Shown in pieces: positions 15,106-22,207 of a DNA stretch of 64,000 nucleotides. The notes under the pieces were generated by a model. That model was not told where the DNA came from. It saw only the letters and a list, made by a program, of their open reading frames with translations, and made no database searches. The position numbers and the translations under genes were made by a program. Source of the DNA: CAZGAQ01 sp964523405. Its GTDB lineage: Bacteria; Planctomycetota; Phycisphaerae; UBA1845; Fen-1342. The stretch lies in assembly GCA_964523405.1 (NCBI GenBank), contig CAZGAQ010000001.1:62001-126000 (forward strand). The letters run 5' to 3'. Every line of letters starts with the position of its first letter. Within the stretch, counting starts at the first letter, position 1.

Positions 15106-16245
15106 ATGGCCACCGGGCAACCGATCCTGATCCTGACCGCCTCCGCCGGCGCTGGGCACCTGGTCGCCGCCCGCGCGCTGGAGCAAGAGCTCCAGGCGGC
15201 CCTGCCCGGCGCGGACATCGAGCTGCTCGACGTGTTGTCGATCTCGCATCCCTACTTCCGCCGGCTCTACGCGGACGGCTACCTCGGCATCGTACAGCAT
15301 GCGCCGGCCTTCATGGGCTGGCTGTACGAGGCGATGGACCGGCCGGGCGGGAAGCTCTGGGATGCGCTGCGGGTCGGCATCCAAAACCTCAACCGCCTCC
15401 CGACCTGCCGCTACGTCCTGCAGCGCCGGCCGCGGCTGATCTTCAACACGCACTATCTGCCGGCCGAGTTCGTGGCCCAGTTGCGCCGTGCGGGGCAGCT
15501 TCACTGCCCGCAGGTGACGATCACGACGGACTTCGATACGCACCGCATCTGGATGCAGGAGCCGACGGAGCGTTACTACACGGCGACTGCCGACGGGAAG
15601 GTCTACCTTGCCAACTGGGGTGCGCCGGCCGACCGGATCCGTGTGACCGGCATTCCGGTGCGGGTCGGCTTCGATCAGACCCTGGCACGCGAGGAAGCCT
15701 GCCAGCGCTGCGGACTGGACGCCCTGCGTCCGGTCGTGCTGCTGCTCTGCGGCGGGTTCGGCGTGGGTCCGACCGGGGACCTCCTGCGCGAGCTGATCAC
15801 GATGGCGGCGGATGCGCAGGTCGTCGCGATTACGGGGCGGAATGAGAAACTCCAGGCGCGCCTCGAACAGCAGGCGCGCCACGCCAGCCGGACCGTGATC
15901 GTGCAGGGGTTCACGGAGCGCGTGCACGAGTGGATGCGGGCGGCGGACCTCGTGGTGACCAAGCCGGGTGGGCTGACGGTGGCCGAGGCCCTGGCGTGTG
16001 GGTTGCCGCTGGTGATCGTGAATCCCATTCCGGGGCAGGAGACGCGGAACAGCGACTTTCTGCTGGAGAACGGGGCGGGGATCAAAGTGAACAACGTCCG
16101 GCTGCTCGGGCATCGCGTCAGCATGCTGCTGCGCGAGCCGGCCCGAATGGCGGCGCTGCGGGCGGCGGCGGCGCGACTGGCCCGTCCGTACGCCGCGCGC
16201 GAGATTGTCGCCGACGCGCTGCAACTCCTCGGCGCCGGGGGCTAG
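15106..16245 (+). CDS. GT28 glycosyltransferase, MGDG synthase / processive diacylglycerol glucosyltransferase-like
   Basis: Cytoplasmic-face membrane-associated GT-B enzyme of 379 residues. N-terminal MGDG-synthase-type domain: ILTASAGAGHLVAARALE at about 8-25, then HPYFRRLYADGYLGIV. C-terminal GT28 donor-binding domain: LLLCGGFGVGPTGDLL, VVAITGRNEKLQARL, VQGFTERVHEWMRAADLVVTK with GGLTVAEALACGLPLVIV and PGQETRNSDFLLENGAG. Family members transfer glucose or galactose from UDP-sugars to diacylglycerol. The lipid acceptor is inferred from family resemblance. It follows rnpA by 24 bases but may have its own start, since no ribosome-binding site is present and TATAAC sits just upstream. Confidence 0.85.
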   Translation: MATGQPILILTASAGAGHLVAARALEQELQAALPGADIELLDVLSISHPYFRRLYADGYLGIVQHAPAFMGWLYEAMDRPGGKLWDALRVGIQNLNRLPTCRYVLQRRPRLIFNTHYLPAEFVAQLRRAGQLHCPQVTITTDFDTHRIWMQEPTERYYTATADGKVYLANWGAPADRIRVTGIPVRVGFDQTLAREEACQRCGLDALRPVVLLLCGGFGVGPTGDLLRELITMAADAQVVAITGRNEKLQARLEQQARHASRTVIVQGFTERVHEWMRAADLVVTKPGGLTVAEALACGLPLVIVNPIPGQETRNSDFLLENGAGIKVNNVRLLGHRVSMLLREPARMAALRAAAARLARPYAAREIVADALQLLGAGG

Positions 16246-16270
16246 ACGCGCGAACCGGCCGCAGGTCCGC

Positions 16271-17044
16271 TCACCGCCCGCAGGGCTGGCCCGGGCCGGT
16301 GCGCAGCAACCATGGCGCGACGTACCGGCGGTTCCACGCGTACGAGAACAGACTCAAGTGGTTGCCCAGATGTCCCGACCAGACCATCGCGGGTTCCCAC
16401 GACTGCTGCACGAGCTTGCTGCGCTGATCCGCCGCGGGAATCGCGGCCACCACATCGAAGCCGCGCTGGCCGACGGAGGCCGTATGCTCGCGATCGACGG
16501 TGCCCAGGGCGCCCGTGCCGAGCCCGAGCACGAACACATCCAGTGGAGAGTAGAAGCACAGCACGTGCCCGTCGACGTGCGACAGGGCCTGGGACAGGTT
16601 GTAGCGCGGACTGATCGCGGACTGCACGAGGACGATGTTTTCCACATGGACGTCGTTGGGTAAGGCCTCCGCAATCAGCAACGCGACGCCCCCGCCGGCC
16701 GAGTAGCCGACGAGGTACACCGGCGCGTCGGGATGGGCGCGGCGGTACGCGGCGATCTCGGCGGCGACGCGCTGCGCGCGGGCCAGGTTGCGCTGGTGGT
16801 CGGTGAGCTGCTTGAGCATGTCGTAGGCAAACGAATCCCACTCGGAGATGTGGATTGCGCAGTCCACGCCGGCGTCGCGGAAGGCCCGGTACGGGTCGCC
16901 GTAGTTGTGCGTGGCGCTGTTCACGCCCGGCAGCACGTAGATGCGACCGCGCGCTTCCTCGTGCAGGGTCGGGGCGGGCAGGCGGAAGCAGCCTGACACG
17001 CCGCTGAACAGCAGCCCGTACGCGAGCACCAGCCACGTTCGCAT
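16271..17044 (-). CDS. alpha/beta-hydrolase-fold lipoprotein
   Basis: A 257-residue exported protein. The N-terminal signal ends in a lipobox (GVSGC at about 15-19). The sequence VYLVGYSAGGGVALLIAEAL is a nucleophile elbow of the GxSxG type (GYSAG), and the surrounding IYVLPGVNSATHNYG and later HLGNHLSLFSY fit a serine hydrolase with an oxyanion turn and a possible catalytic His. The substrate is unknown; an esterase or lipase is the simplest guess. It is convergent with the GT28 gene (25 bases apart) and follows dut by 18 bases on the same strand, so dut and this gene may be one transcript. Confidence 0.75.
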   Translation of the reverse strand: MRTWLVLAYGLLFSGVSGCFRLPAPTLHEEARGRIYVLPGVNSATHNYGDPYRAFRDAGVDCAIHISEWDSFAYDMLKQLTDHQRNLARAQRVAAEIAAYRRAHPDAPVYLVGYSAGGGVALLIAEALPNDVHVENIVLVQSAISPRYNLSQALSHVDGHVLCFYSPLDVFVLGLGTGALGTVDREHTASVGQRGFDVVAAIPAADQRSKLVQQSWEPAMVWSGHLGNHLSLFSYAWNRRYVAPWLLRTGPGQPCGR

Positions 17045-17062
17045 CGCCGCTGCTCCCCGTAC

Positions 17063-17509
17063 CTAGTGTCCGGTGTGGCCGAAGCCGCCGGCGCCGCGGA
17101 TCGAGTCGGCCAGTTCGGTGACCTCGACGACATCCACGTGGGCCACCGGGCTGATGACGAGCTGCGCGAAGCGCATCCCGCGCGTGACGGTGAACGGCGC
17201 GCGGCCGCAATTGCCGACGATGACCTGGAGCTCGCCGCGATAGTCGGCGTCGATCGTGCCGGGGGCGTTCGGCAGCATGAGGCCGTGCTTGAGCGCGAGG
17301 CCGCTGCGGGCCCGCACCTGGCCCTCGTAGCCCGGCGGGATTTCGACGCACAAGCCGGTCGGGACGAGCTTGATCTCGCCCGGGGCGATGGCGAGGGGCT
17401 CGTCGTTGGCAGCGTAGAGGTCCAGGCCGGCGGCGTGGGCGCTCATATACTGGGGCAGGGGCAGGTCGTGCACGTTGGGGCGACGGTGTATTTTGAGGAC
17501 AGGTTTCAT
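17063..17509 (-). CDS. dut: dUTP diphosphatase
   Basis: Hydrolyses dUTP to dUMP, keeping uracil out of DNA and supplying thymidylate synthesis. The 148-residue protein shows all five trimeric dUTPase motifs in order: AGLDLYA, RARSGLALKHG, NAPGTIDADYRGEL with the catalytic Asp and Tyr, RFAQLVI, and the C-terminal P-loop-like RGAGGFGHTG. The length is typical. The ATG at 17509 begins MKPVLKIHRR; a much longer reading of the frame to 18034 crosses the opposite-strand STAS-like gene and is not credible. The hydrolase lipoprotein follows 18 bases downstream. Confidence 0.96.
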   Translation of the reverse strand: MKPVLKIHRRPNVHDLPLPQYMSAHAAGLDLYAANDEPLAIAPGEIKLVPTGLCVEIPPGYEGQVRARSGLALKHGLMLPNAPGTIDADYRGELQVIVGNCGRAPFTVTRGMRFAQLVISPVAHVDVVEVTELADSIRGAGGFGHTGH

Positions 17510-17662
17510 CCGGTACTCCAGGCAACTGCGAGGCGCAAAGCATGCGCGCCGCGCTGGCGCACAGCATAACCACTGTGCAAGCCGCCAGTTCACGCTGCCG
17601 GCGTTGCGCGTGCAGCGCGGTGGCGCGGCGGCGGAAGCGCCAGGAGTATACGCCGAATTCCC

Positions 17663-17691
17663 TTGACAGGGTGGACGGGGACGGGCGCAAT
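17663..17691 (+). promoter_or_regulatory. weak promoter candidate upstream of the STAS-like gene
   Basis: A perfect TTGACA (17663-17668) is followed 17 bases later by CGCAAT (17686-17691), which matches TATAAT at only 3 positions. A second possible -10, TAGGAT, lies at 17697-17702 but is too far from the -35. Confidence 0.25.
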
Positions 17692-17731
17692 ACCGATAGG
17701 ATGGGCGTAGCCGCTCGCGGCAGGAGTCTTT

Positions 17732-18100
17732 GTGAGCACCCTCCAGGAACAAGCGCCCGATACGATGCCGGACCTGGCGCCGCTGGGTCTGCGTCGGCAG
17801 GGTGATCATCTCGAGTTCTTCCTTCGGAACCAGGCGGACATCCTCGCGCAGCTCCCGGCCGACTATGAACAGGTGCTGGCGCACTGTCTGGGTGAGACGC
17901 TGGCGGAGCCAGCCAAGCTGACGGCGGAGATCAACCTCGAGGATACGCCGGGCATCAGCAGCCGGCAACTCGGGGCGCTGATCGCGCTGGGGAAGGTGCT
18001 GCGGACGCGGTTTGGGAATGTGCCGATGACGCATGTCAGCGCGGGCGTGCGGTACCTGCTGGAGATGACACGGACGGCGAAGCTGTTCCAGCTTGGGTAG
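17732..18100 (+). CDS. STAS-domain-like protein
   Basis: A 122-residue soluble protein that begins at GTG 17732 behind an AGGAG. Residues 55-120 follow the STAS / anti-anti-sigma pattern: a strand, DTPGISSRQLGALIALGKVLR in place of the usual D-S-SGL-ALL helix, a strand, then VSAGVRYLLEMTRTAKLFQL, which closely matches the C-terminal helix of SpoIIAA/RsbV-like proteins. The phosphorylatable Ser position may be Ser in GISSRQ. No anti-sigma kinase or sigma factor is adjacent, so the partner is unknown. It could instead be a MlaB-like or otherwise non-regulatory STAS protein. Confidence 0.6.
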   Translation: MSTLQEQAPDTMPDLAPLGLRRQGDHLEFFLRNQADILAQLPADYEQVLAHCLGETLAEPAKLTAEINLEDTPGISSRQLGALIALGKVLRTRFGNVPMTHVSAGVRYLLEMTRTAKLFQLG

Positions 18101-18396
18101 CTGGAGTGGGAAAGCGGGGAGGTGGGGACAGGGGCACGCGGCCGGGGACAGGTGGGGAGGACGAATCTCGAATCACGAATTACGAACGAACTGGATACCG
18201 CGACGGGCGGTGCGATTGGTCGCTGCGCGCCCCCGGAATGACGGGGGCGGGGGCGTGCCATGCCGCGGGGCATTTTACCTGACCGGGGTGATGGTGGGTA
18301 CATAGAATTGGCGGCCGGACATACAGGCGACGCCCGTAGGCGGGTGGAACGGGCGGGCAGCTTGGGCGAGCATGCAAGGCGAGCGGAGGTGCGGTG
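18101..18396. other. intergenic region with short tandem repeats
   Basis: No gene seen. The left half is purine-rich (runs such as GGGGACAGG) and contains a heptamer tandem repeat; the right half contains GC-rich inverted segments (CCCCCGG...ACGGGGGCGGGGG). It separates the STAS-like and VOC genes, which read in the same direction. Confidence 0.5.
18162..18189. repeat. heptamer tandem repeat (CGAATNA)x4
   Basis: Four consecutive 7-base units CGAATCT, CGAATCA, CGAATTA and CGAACGA lie in an otherwise purine-rich intergenic stretch. Similar short tandem repeats with 8-base units occur at 22087 and 28133. Confidence 0.8.
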
Positions 18397-18753
18397 ATGC
18401 CGGACGGCGCGACAACGGCGGCCATGCGATTCGACCACATTGCGCAGCAAGTGCCCGACATTGCGGAAGCGGTGGCGTGGTATGCGAACGTCATTCCGGG
18501 CAGTCGCGCGTTGTACCAGGATGCGACGTGGGCGCTGGTGGAGGCCGCAGGGGCACGGCTGGCGTTCGTGCGGGCGGAGCAGCACCCGAGTCATCTGGCG
18601 TGGCGGGTGACCGACGTGGAGCTGGAGCGGCTGGCGGCCAAGCACGGGGCGACGATCAAGCCGCACCGCGACCGGACGCGGAGCTTCTATCTGCAGGCGC
18701 CGGGGGGGCTGTGGGTGGAGATTATTGCGTATCCGGAAGGTGCCGAGCGATGA
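18397..18753 (+). CDS. VOC-superfamily (glyoxalase/bleomycin-resistance fold) protein
   Basis: A 118-residue single-domain VOC protein. The pattern MRFDHIAQQVPDIAEAVAWY at the start of the fold and SFYLQAPGGLWVEII at the end, with paired beta-alpha-beta modules between, is characteristic. The likely metal ligands are the His of FDHIA, the His of SHLAWRV and the Glu of WVEII. The substrate cannot be read from the sequence; methylmalonyl-CoA-epimerase-like or dioxygenase-like members share the same size. GGAGGT at 18385-18390 favours the ATG at 18397; GTG 18394 and ATG 18424 are alternatives. Confidence 0.8.
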   Translation: MPDGATTAAMRFDHIAQQVPDIAEAVAWYANVIPGSRALYQDATWALVEAAGARLAFVRAEQHPSHLAWRVTDVELERLAAKHGATIKPHRDRTRSFYLQAPGGLWVEIIAYPEGAER

Positions 18754-18989
18754 GGGGGAGAGGAATTGAGGGACCGGGGGACGGGGGGTGGAACGTCCTA
18801 TAAGACCCCTACGCCAGTCCTGCATGATGGGTTTCTAGCTTCGCACGGGCGCCTGCCGTAGACGGCGCGAGCGTGGTTGAATTCCTATTGAGGCTGGCCG
18901 AGTGTTTCGCTATGGTAACGTCGCACTCGATCACCGCAGGGTGTGGTTGAGGAAGAGGCAGGAGTCGGGGGCCAGTTGGAGGAAGAGTC

Positions 18990-19964
18990 ATGCGTTCCGT
19001 GTTCTTGGCCCTGGTGCTTTGTTGCACGCTCACTGTGGAGTCTCGGGCGGTTCCGGTGCGTGCGCTGGGATGCAGCTATCGCACCACGACTTCGACCAGT
19101 TCCAACCCGACCACGTTGTGGGACATTGACCTGACCACGGGGGCCGGCTCCAACCCGCGCACATTGCGGGCGCCGACCGGGTCGGGCACGTTCGTCAACT
19201 GCCGCAGCATCTCGGACATCGCGATGGGGCCCGATGGCTTTCTGTACGGCATGGATGACCACTATGCCGGCGCCAACGCGGACGCGATTCGCCTCAAGGA
19301 CACCTTCGTGCGCATCGATCCTGTGACCGGATACGTTACACGCGTGGGCGACGTCTTCCCGATTCCTCCGTTCCCGTCCGGCACGTATGTGTACGAAGGT
19401 GATTTGGCCTTTCAGTCTGGCACGGGCACCCTCTACGGTATTTTCAGCGCGAACGCGCAGGCAACGCTCTTCACAATCAACACAAGCACCGGTGCGGCGA
19501 CGCTCGTCAGCGCGATGAATGGCCTGGCGATTACCGACGCCAGCGCCATGACGTTTGGCCCCGATGGTTCGCTGTGGGTGGTCGACACGGGCTACGCCAC
19601 CAGCGGGGCCAATCCGGCGGCCTTGCTCTGGAAGCTTGACCCGGTGACCGGGGCGGTGATCGACTCCAAGACGGTTGTCAACGCGAGCGGTGCCGGTGTT
19701 TCGCTCGGCCAGACGGCGGGCATGGAGTATGACCCGGTGACCGGGTACTACTTCATCGGCGATGGCGACTACAACGGGACGAACTTCCTGTACCGGCTCG
19801 ACGTCACGAGTGGTCTGCTAACGACGGTCGGCGATACAGGGATCGTCGGTGGCTGGGCGAGCGGTTACAACAAGGGCGGCGGGCTGAGCGGCCTGACGAT
19901 TGTACCGGAACCGACGGCGCTCGCGCTGGCGCTGGCGGGTGTGCTTGCTCTGCGGCGACGGTAA
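18990..19964 (+). CDS. secreted beta-propeller-like protein with PEP-CTERM signal
   Basis: A 324-residue exported protein. Signal peptide MRSVFLALVLCCTLTVESRA; body with repeated segments of the form MGPDGFLYGMD, FVRIDPVTGYVTRVGD, LWKLDPVTGAVIDSKT and FGPDGSLWVVD, typical of propeller-type repeats; C-terminal sorting signal VPEPTALALALAGVLALRRR, a canonical PEP-CTERM. It is thus a substrate for an exosortase, which is not in this window. GGAGGAAGAGTC precedes the ATG. An intrinsic terminator follows at 19991. The ligand or role is unknown. Confidence 0.85.
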   Translation: MRSVFLALVLCCTLTVESRAVPVRALGCSYRTTTSTSSNPTTLWDIDLTTGAGSNPRTLRAPTGSGTFVNCRSISDIAMGPDGFLYGMDDHYAGANADAIRLKDTFVRIDPVTGYVTRVGDVFPIPPFPSGTYVYEGDLAFQSGTGTLYGIFSANAQATLFTINTSTGAATLVSAMNGLAITDASAMTFGPDGSLWVVDTGYATSGANPAALLWKLDPVTGAVIDSKTVVNASGAGVSLGQTAGMEYDPVTGYYFIGDGDYNGTNFLYRLDVTSGLLTTVGDTGIVGGWASGYNKGGGLSGLTIVPEPTALALALAGVLALRRR

Positions 19965-19990
19965 GCGCGGAGACGGATTGGTAGTGGAGC

Positions 19991-20029
19991 GGGGCGTGCG
20001 GTCTGGTGACCGTACGCCCCCGTTTCTTT
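19991..20029 (+). terminator. intrinsic terminator of the PEP-CTERM gene
   Basis: A 12-bp stem with one G-U pair (GGGGCGTGCGGT at 19991-20002 against ACCGTACGCCCC at 20009-20020), a 6-base loop and a following CGTTTCTTT tract. It lies 27 bases past the stop of the gene. Confidence 0.8.
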
Positions 20030-20171
20030 GGGGGCGCCGTGCCTCTGACGGCGTGCGTGGCGGACGGGGTTCCGGGGTCCGGTTTGACACTGGCGCGCTG
20101 GGGGCGGAGAATTCGCCGCTCTGAGACTCAGGCAGCAGCGGCCGAGGTGGCCGCGGGAGCAAAGGAAGATC

Positions 20172-20792
20172 ATGACCAAGCAAGTCGCCACCAACATCAC
20201 CTGGCACGAGGGGCACGTGGATCGCGCGGACCGGCAGACGCTGCTGAAGCAGAAGGGGGCGACAGTCTGGTTTACGGGGCTGCCGTCGTCGGGCAAGAGC
20301 ACGATCGCGTTCACGCTGGAGCATGCGCTGGTGCAGCAGGGGCACCTGTCGTACGTCCTGGACGGCGACAACATCCGGCACGGGTTGAACAAGAACCTCG
20401 GGTTTTCGCCCGAGGACCGGAACGAGAACATCCGCCGGATCGGCGAGGTGGCCAAGCTGTTCGCGGACGCGGGCGTGCTGACTTGCACGAGCTTTATCAG
20501 CCCGTACCGGGCGGACCGCGACCAGGCGCGCAAGACGCACGAAGCCGGCGGGCTGCCTTTCATCGAGGTGTTCGTGAAGGCGCCCGTGGAACTGTGCGAG
20601 CAGCGCGACCCGAAGGGACTGTATAAGAAGGCCCGCGCGGGTGAGCTGAAGGAGTTCACGGGCGTGTCGGCGCCGTACGAGGAGCCGCTGAAGCCGGAGA
20701 TCGTGCTGGACAGCGGGGCGCTGGCGCCGCAGGCGGCGGCGCAGCAGGTGATTGATTATCTGAAGGGGCACGGGCTGCTGACCGCGAAGTAG
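20172..20792 (+). CDS. cysC: adenylyl-sulfate kinase
   Basis: Phosphorylates APS to PAPS, the sulfate donor for sulfotransferases or for PAPS reduction. The 206-residue protein has the P-loop FTGLPSSGKSTIA (about 34-46), DGDNIRHGLNKNLGFSPEDR with the APS-binding residues, RRIGEVAKLFADAG, FISPYRADRD and the Lys/Gly-rich lid KGLYKKARAGELKEFTG. No cysD, cysN or reductase gene is adjacent, so here it stands alone. In a planctomycete with surface polysaccharides, PAPS for sulfation is a plausible use but is inference. The ATG is preceded by AGGAAGATC. Confidence 0.95.
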   Translation: MTKQVATNITWHEGHVDRADRQTLLKQKGATVWFTGLPSSGKSTIAFTLEHALVQQGHLSYVLDGDNIRHGLNKNLGFSPEDRNENIRRIGEVAKLFADAGVLTCTSFISPYRADRDQARKTHEAGGLPFIEVFVKAPVELCEQRDPKGLYKKARAGELKEFTGVSAPYEEPLKPEIVLDSGALAPQAAAQQVIDYLKGHGLLTAK

Positions 20793-20857
20793 GTGCGGTG
20801 ACCCGCGCAGCGCGACCGCCGGTCGGAGGAAAGGGACGCGCCTGGCAGGGAGCGGGT

Positions 20858-22030
20858 ATGAACGACCGGCAGCGATTCTGGGCGACGATGCACTACCAGC
20901 CACGCGACCGGGCGCCGTTGAGCGACTTCGGGTTCTGGGATGAGACGCTGACGGCGTGGTATGAGCAGGGGTTGCCGCGGCAGATCACGCCGGAAAGCAG
21001 TGCGGCGTACTTCGGCATGGAGGGGCTTGAGCAATACCTGCTGAATGCGCCCGACAACGCGTTCAGTCCGGGGACGGTACAGACGCGCGGAGAGGGGATT
21101 GCGACGGGGCTGGTGCCGGGGTTCGAGGAGCGTGTGCTGGAGGATCGGGGGGATCACGAGGTGGCGCAGCAGGCGGACGGGGTGCGCGTGCTGCGGCGCA
21201 AGGCGCTGGGGTCGATTCCGCAACATCTGGCGCATGCGCTCGCGGATCGCAACAGCTGGCGGCGGCTGTTCAAGCCGCGGCTGGACCCGAGTCAGCCGGA
21301 GCGGTTGCCGGCAGAGCTGAGCGCGTGCGTGCGGTGGTGGGGCGATCCGGCGCGCGAACATCCGCTGTTTCTGCCGGCGGGGAGTCTATACGGGCGGCTG
21401 CGGAGCTGGATGGGCGTGGAGAATCTGTCGCGGGTGGTGTTGCGCGAGCCGGCGTGGTTTGAAGAGATGGTGACGACGGTCGCGGATTGCGTGTACGGCG
21501 TGTTGGAGCGCGTGCTGGCGACGGGCGTGCAGTTTGACGGGGCGGAGTTCTGGGAGGACATGTGCTTCAACACGGGGCCGCTGCTGAGTCCGCGGCACGT
21601 GCGGCAGTACCTGGTGCCGCACTACCGGCGGATCACGGGACTGCTGCGGCGGCACGGGGTGGACGTGATCTGGGTGGACTGCGACGGCAAGGTGGATGCG
21701 CTGCTCCCCTTGTGGCTCGAGGCAGGGGTGAACGGGCTGATTCCGGTGGAGGTGGGGACGTGGGGGGCGGACCCGGTGGCGCTACGGCGGGAGTACGGGC
21801 GGGAGTTGCTGATGCTGGGTGGCTTCGACAAGCGGATTCTGGCGGGGACGCCGGCGGGGATCGAGCGGGAGGTGGCGCGGCTGGCCCCGCTGGTGGCGGA
21901 AGGCGGGTATATCGGGTTCTGCGATCATCGCGTGCCGCCGGATGTGCCGCTGGCCAATTACCGGCACTATGTGGAGACGGTGCGGCGCGTGTGGGCGGGC
22001 GGTGCGAATCTGAAGCCGGTGGGGTGGTGA
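20858..22030 (+). CDS. uroporphyrinogen-decarboxylase-like protein (MtaA/CmuA-type)
   Basis: A 390-residue protein of the URO-D fold. It opens with MNDRQRFWATMHYQPRDRAP, the standard start of URO-D-like corrinoid methyltransferases, and later has LSPRHVRQYLVPHYRRI, VDVIWVDCDGKVDALLPLWL, GVNGLIPVEVGTWGADPV and LMLGGFDKRIL, which match the C-terminal barrel strands. True HemE has an N-terminal RPVWFMRQAGR motif, absent here, so haem synthesis is unlikely. No corrinoid protein or other methyltransferase gene lies nearby, and the substrate is unknown. ATG 20858 follows GGGAGCGG; an upstream ATG-less extension to 20798 is unlikely. Confidence 0.78.
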   Translation: MNDRQRFWATMHYQPRDRAPLSDFGFWDETLTAWYEQGLPRQITPESSAAYFGMEGLEQYLLNAPDNAFSPGTVQTRGEGIATGLVPGFEERVLEDRGDHEVAQQADGVRVLRRKALGSIPQHLAHALADRNSWRRLFKPRLDPSQPERLPAELSACVRWWGDPAREHPLFLPAGSLYGRLRSWMGVENLSRVVLREPAWFEEMVTTVADCVYGVLERVLATGVQFDGAEFWEDMCFNTGPLLSPRHVRQYLVPHYRRITGLLRRHGVDVIWVDCDGKVDALLPLWLEAGVNGLIPVEVGTWGADPVALRREYGRELLMLGGFDKRILAGTPAGIEREVARLAPLVAEGGYIGFCDHRVPPDVPLANYRHYVETVRRVWAGGANLKPVGW

Positions 22031-22086
22031 GGAAGCCGTCAGTCATCCGCCCGAGCGTGGGAAACGCCGAAGATCGCACGGGGGCC

Positions 22087-22118
22087 GGGATTAAGGGACT
22101 AAGGGATTGAAGGACGAA
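22087..22118. repeat. octamer tandem repeat (GGGAYTAA)x4
   Basis: Four 8-base units GGGATTAA, GGGACTAA, GGGATTGA and AGGACGAA are followed by a G run. It sits between the UroD-like gene and the next promoter. Confidence 0.8.
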
Positions 22119-22135
22119 GGGGGGCGGGGAGGCGG

Positions 22136-22141
22136 TACAAT
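22136..22141 (+). promoter_or_regulatory. candidate -10 element TACAAT
   Basis: TACAAT lies 66 bases before the start of the secreted protein at 22208. No -35 hexamer is recognisable; the expected position is a G run. Confidence 0.3.
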
Positions 22142-22207
22142 GGGGGCGACCGTCGCGTCTGAGCATTTCTGGCGGCGCGGCGGGTGGAGCGAATCGGAGG
22201 AGCACGC

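Noticed and set aside
15031..16224. 397-residue leftward frame opposite the GT28 gene
   Set aside because: The plus strand encodes complete GT28 motifs; the minus reading is Arg/His-rich and featureless.
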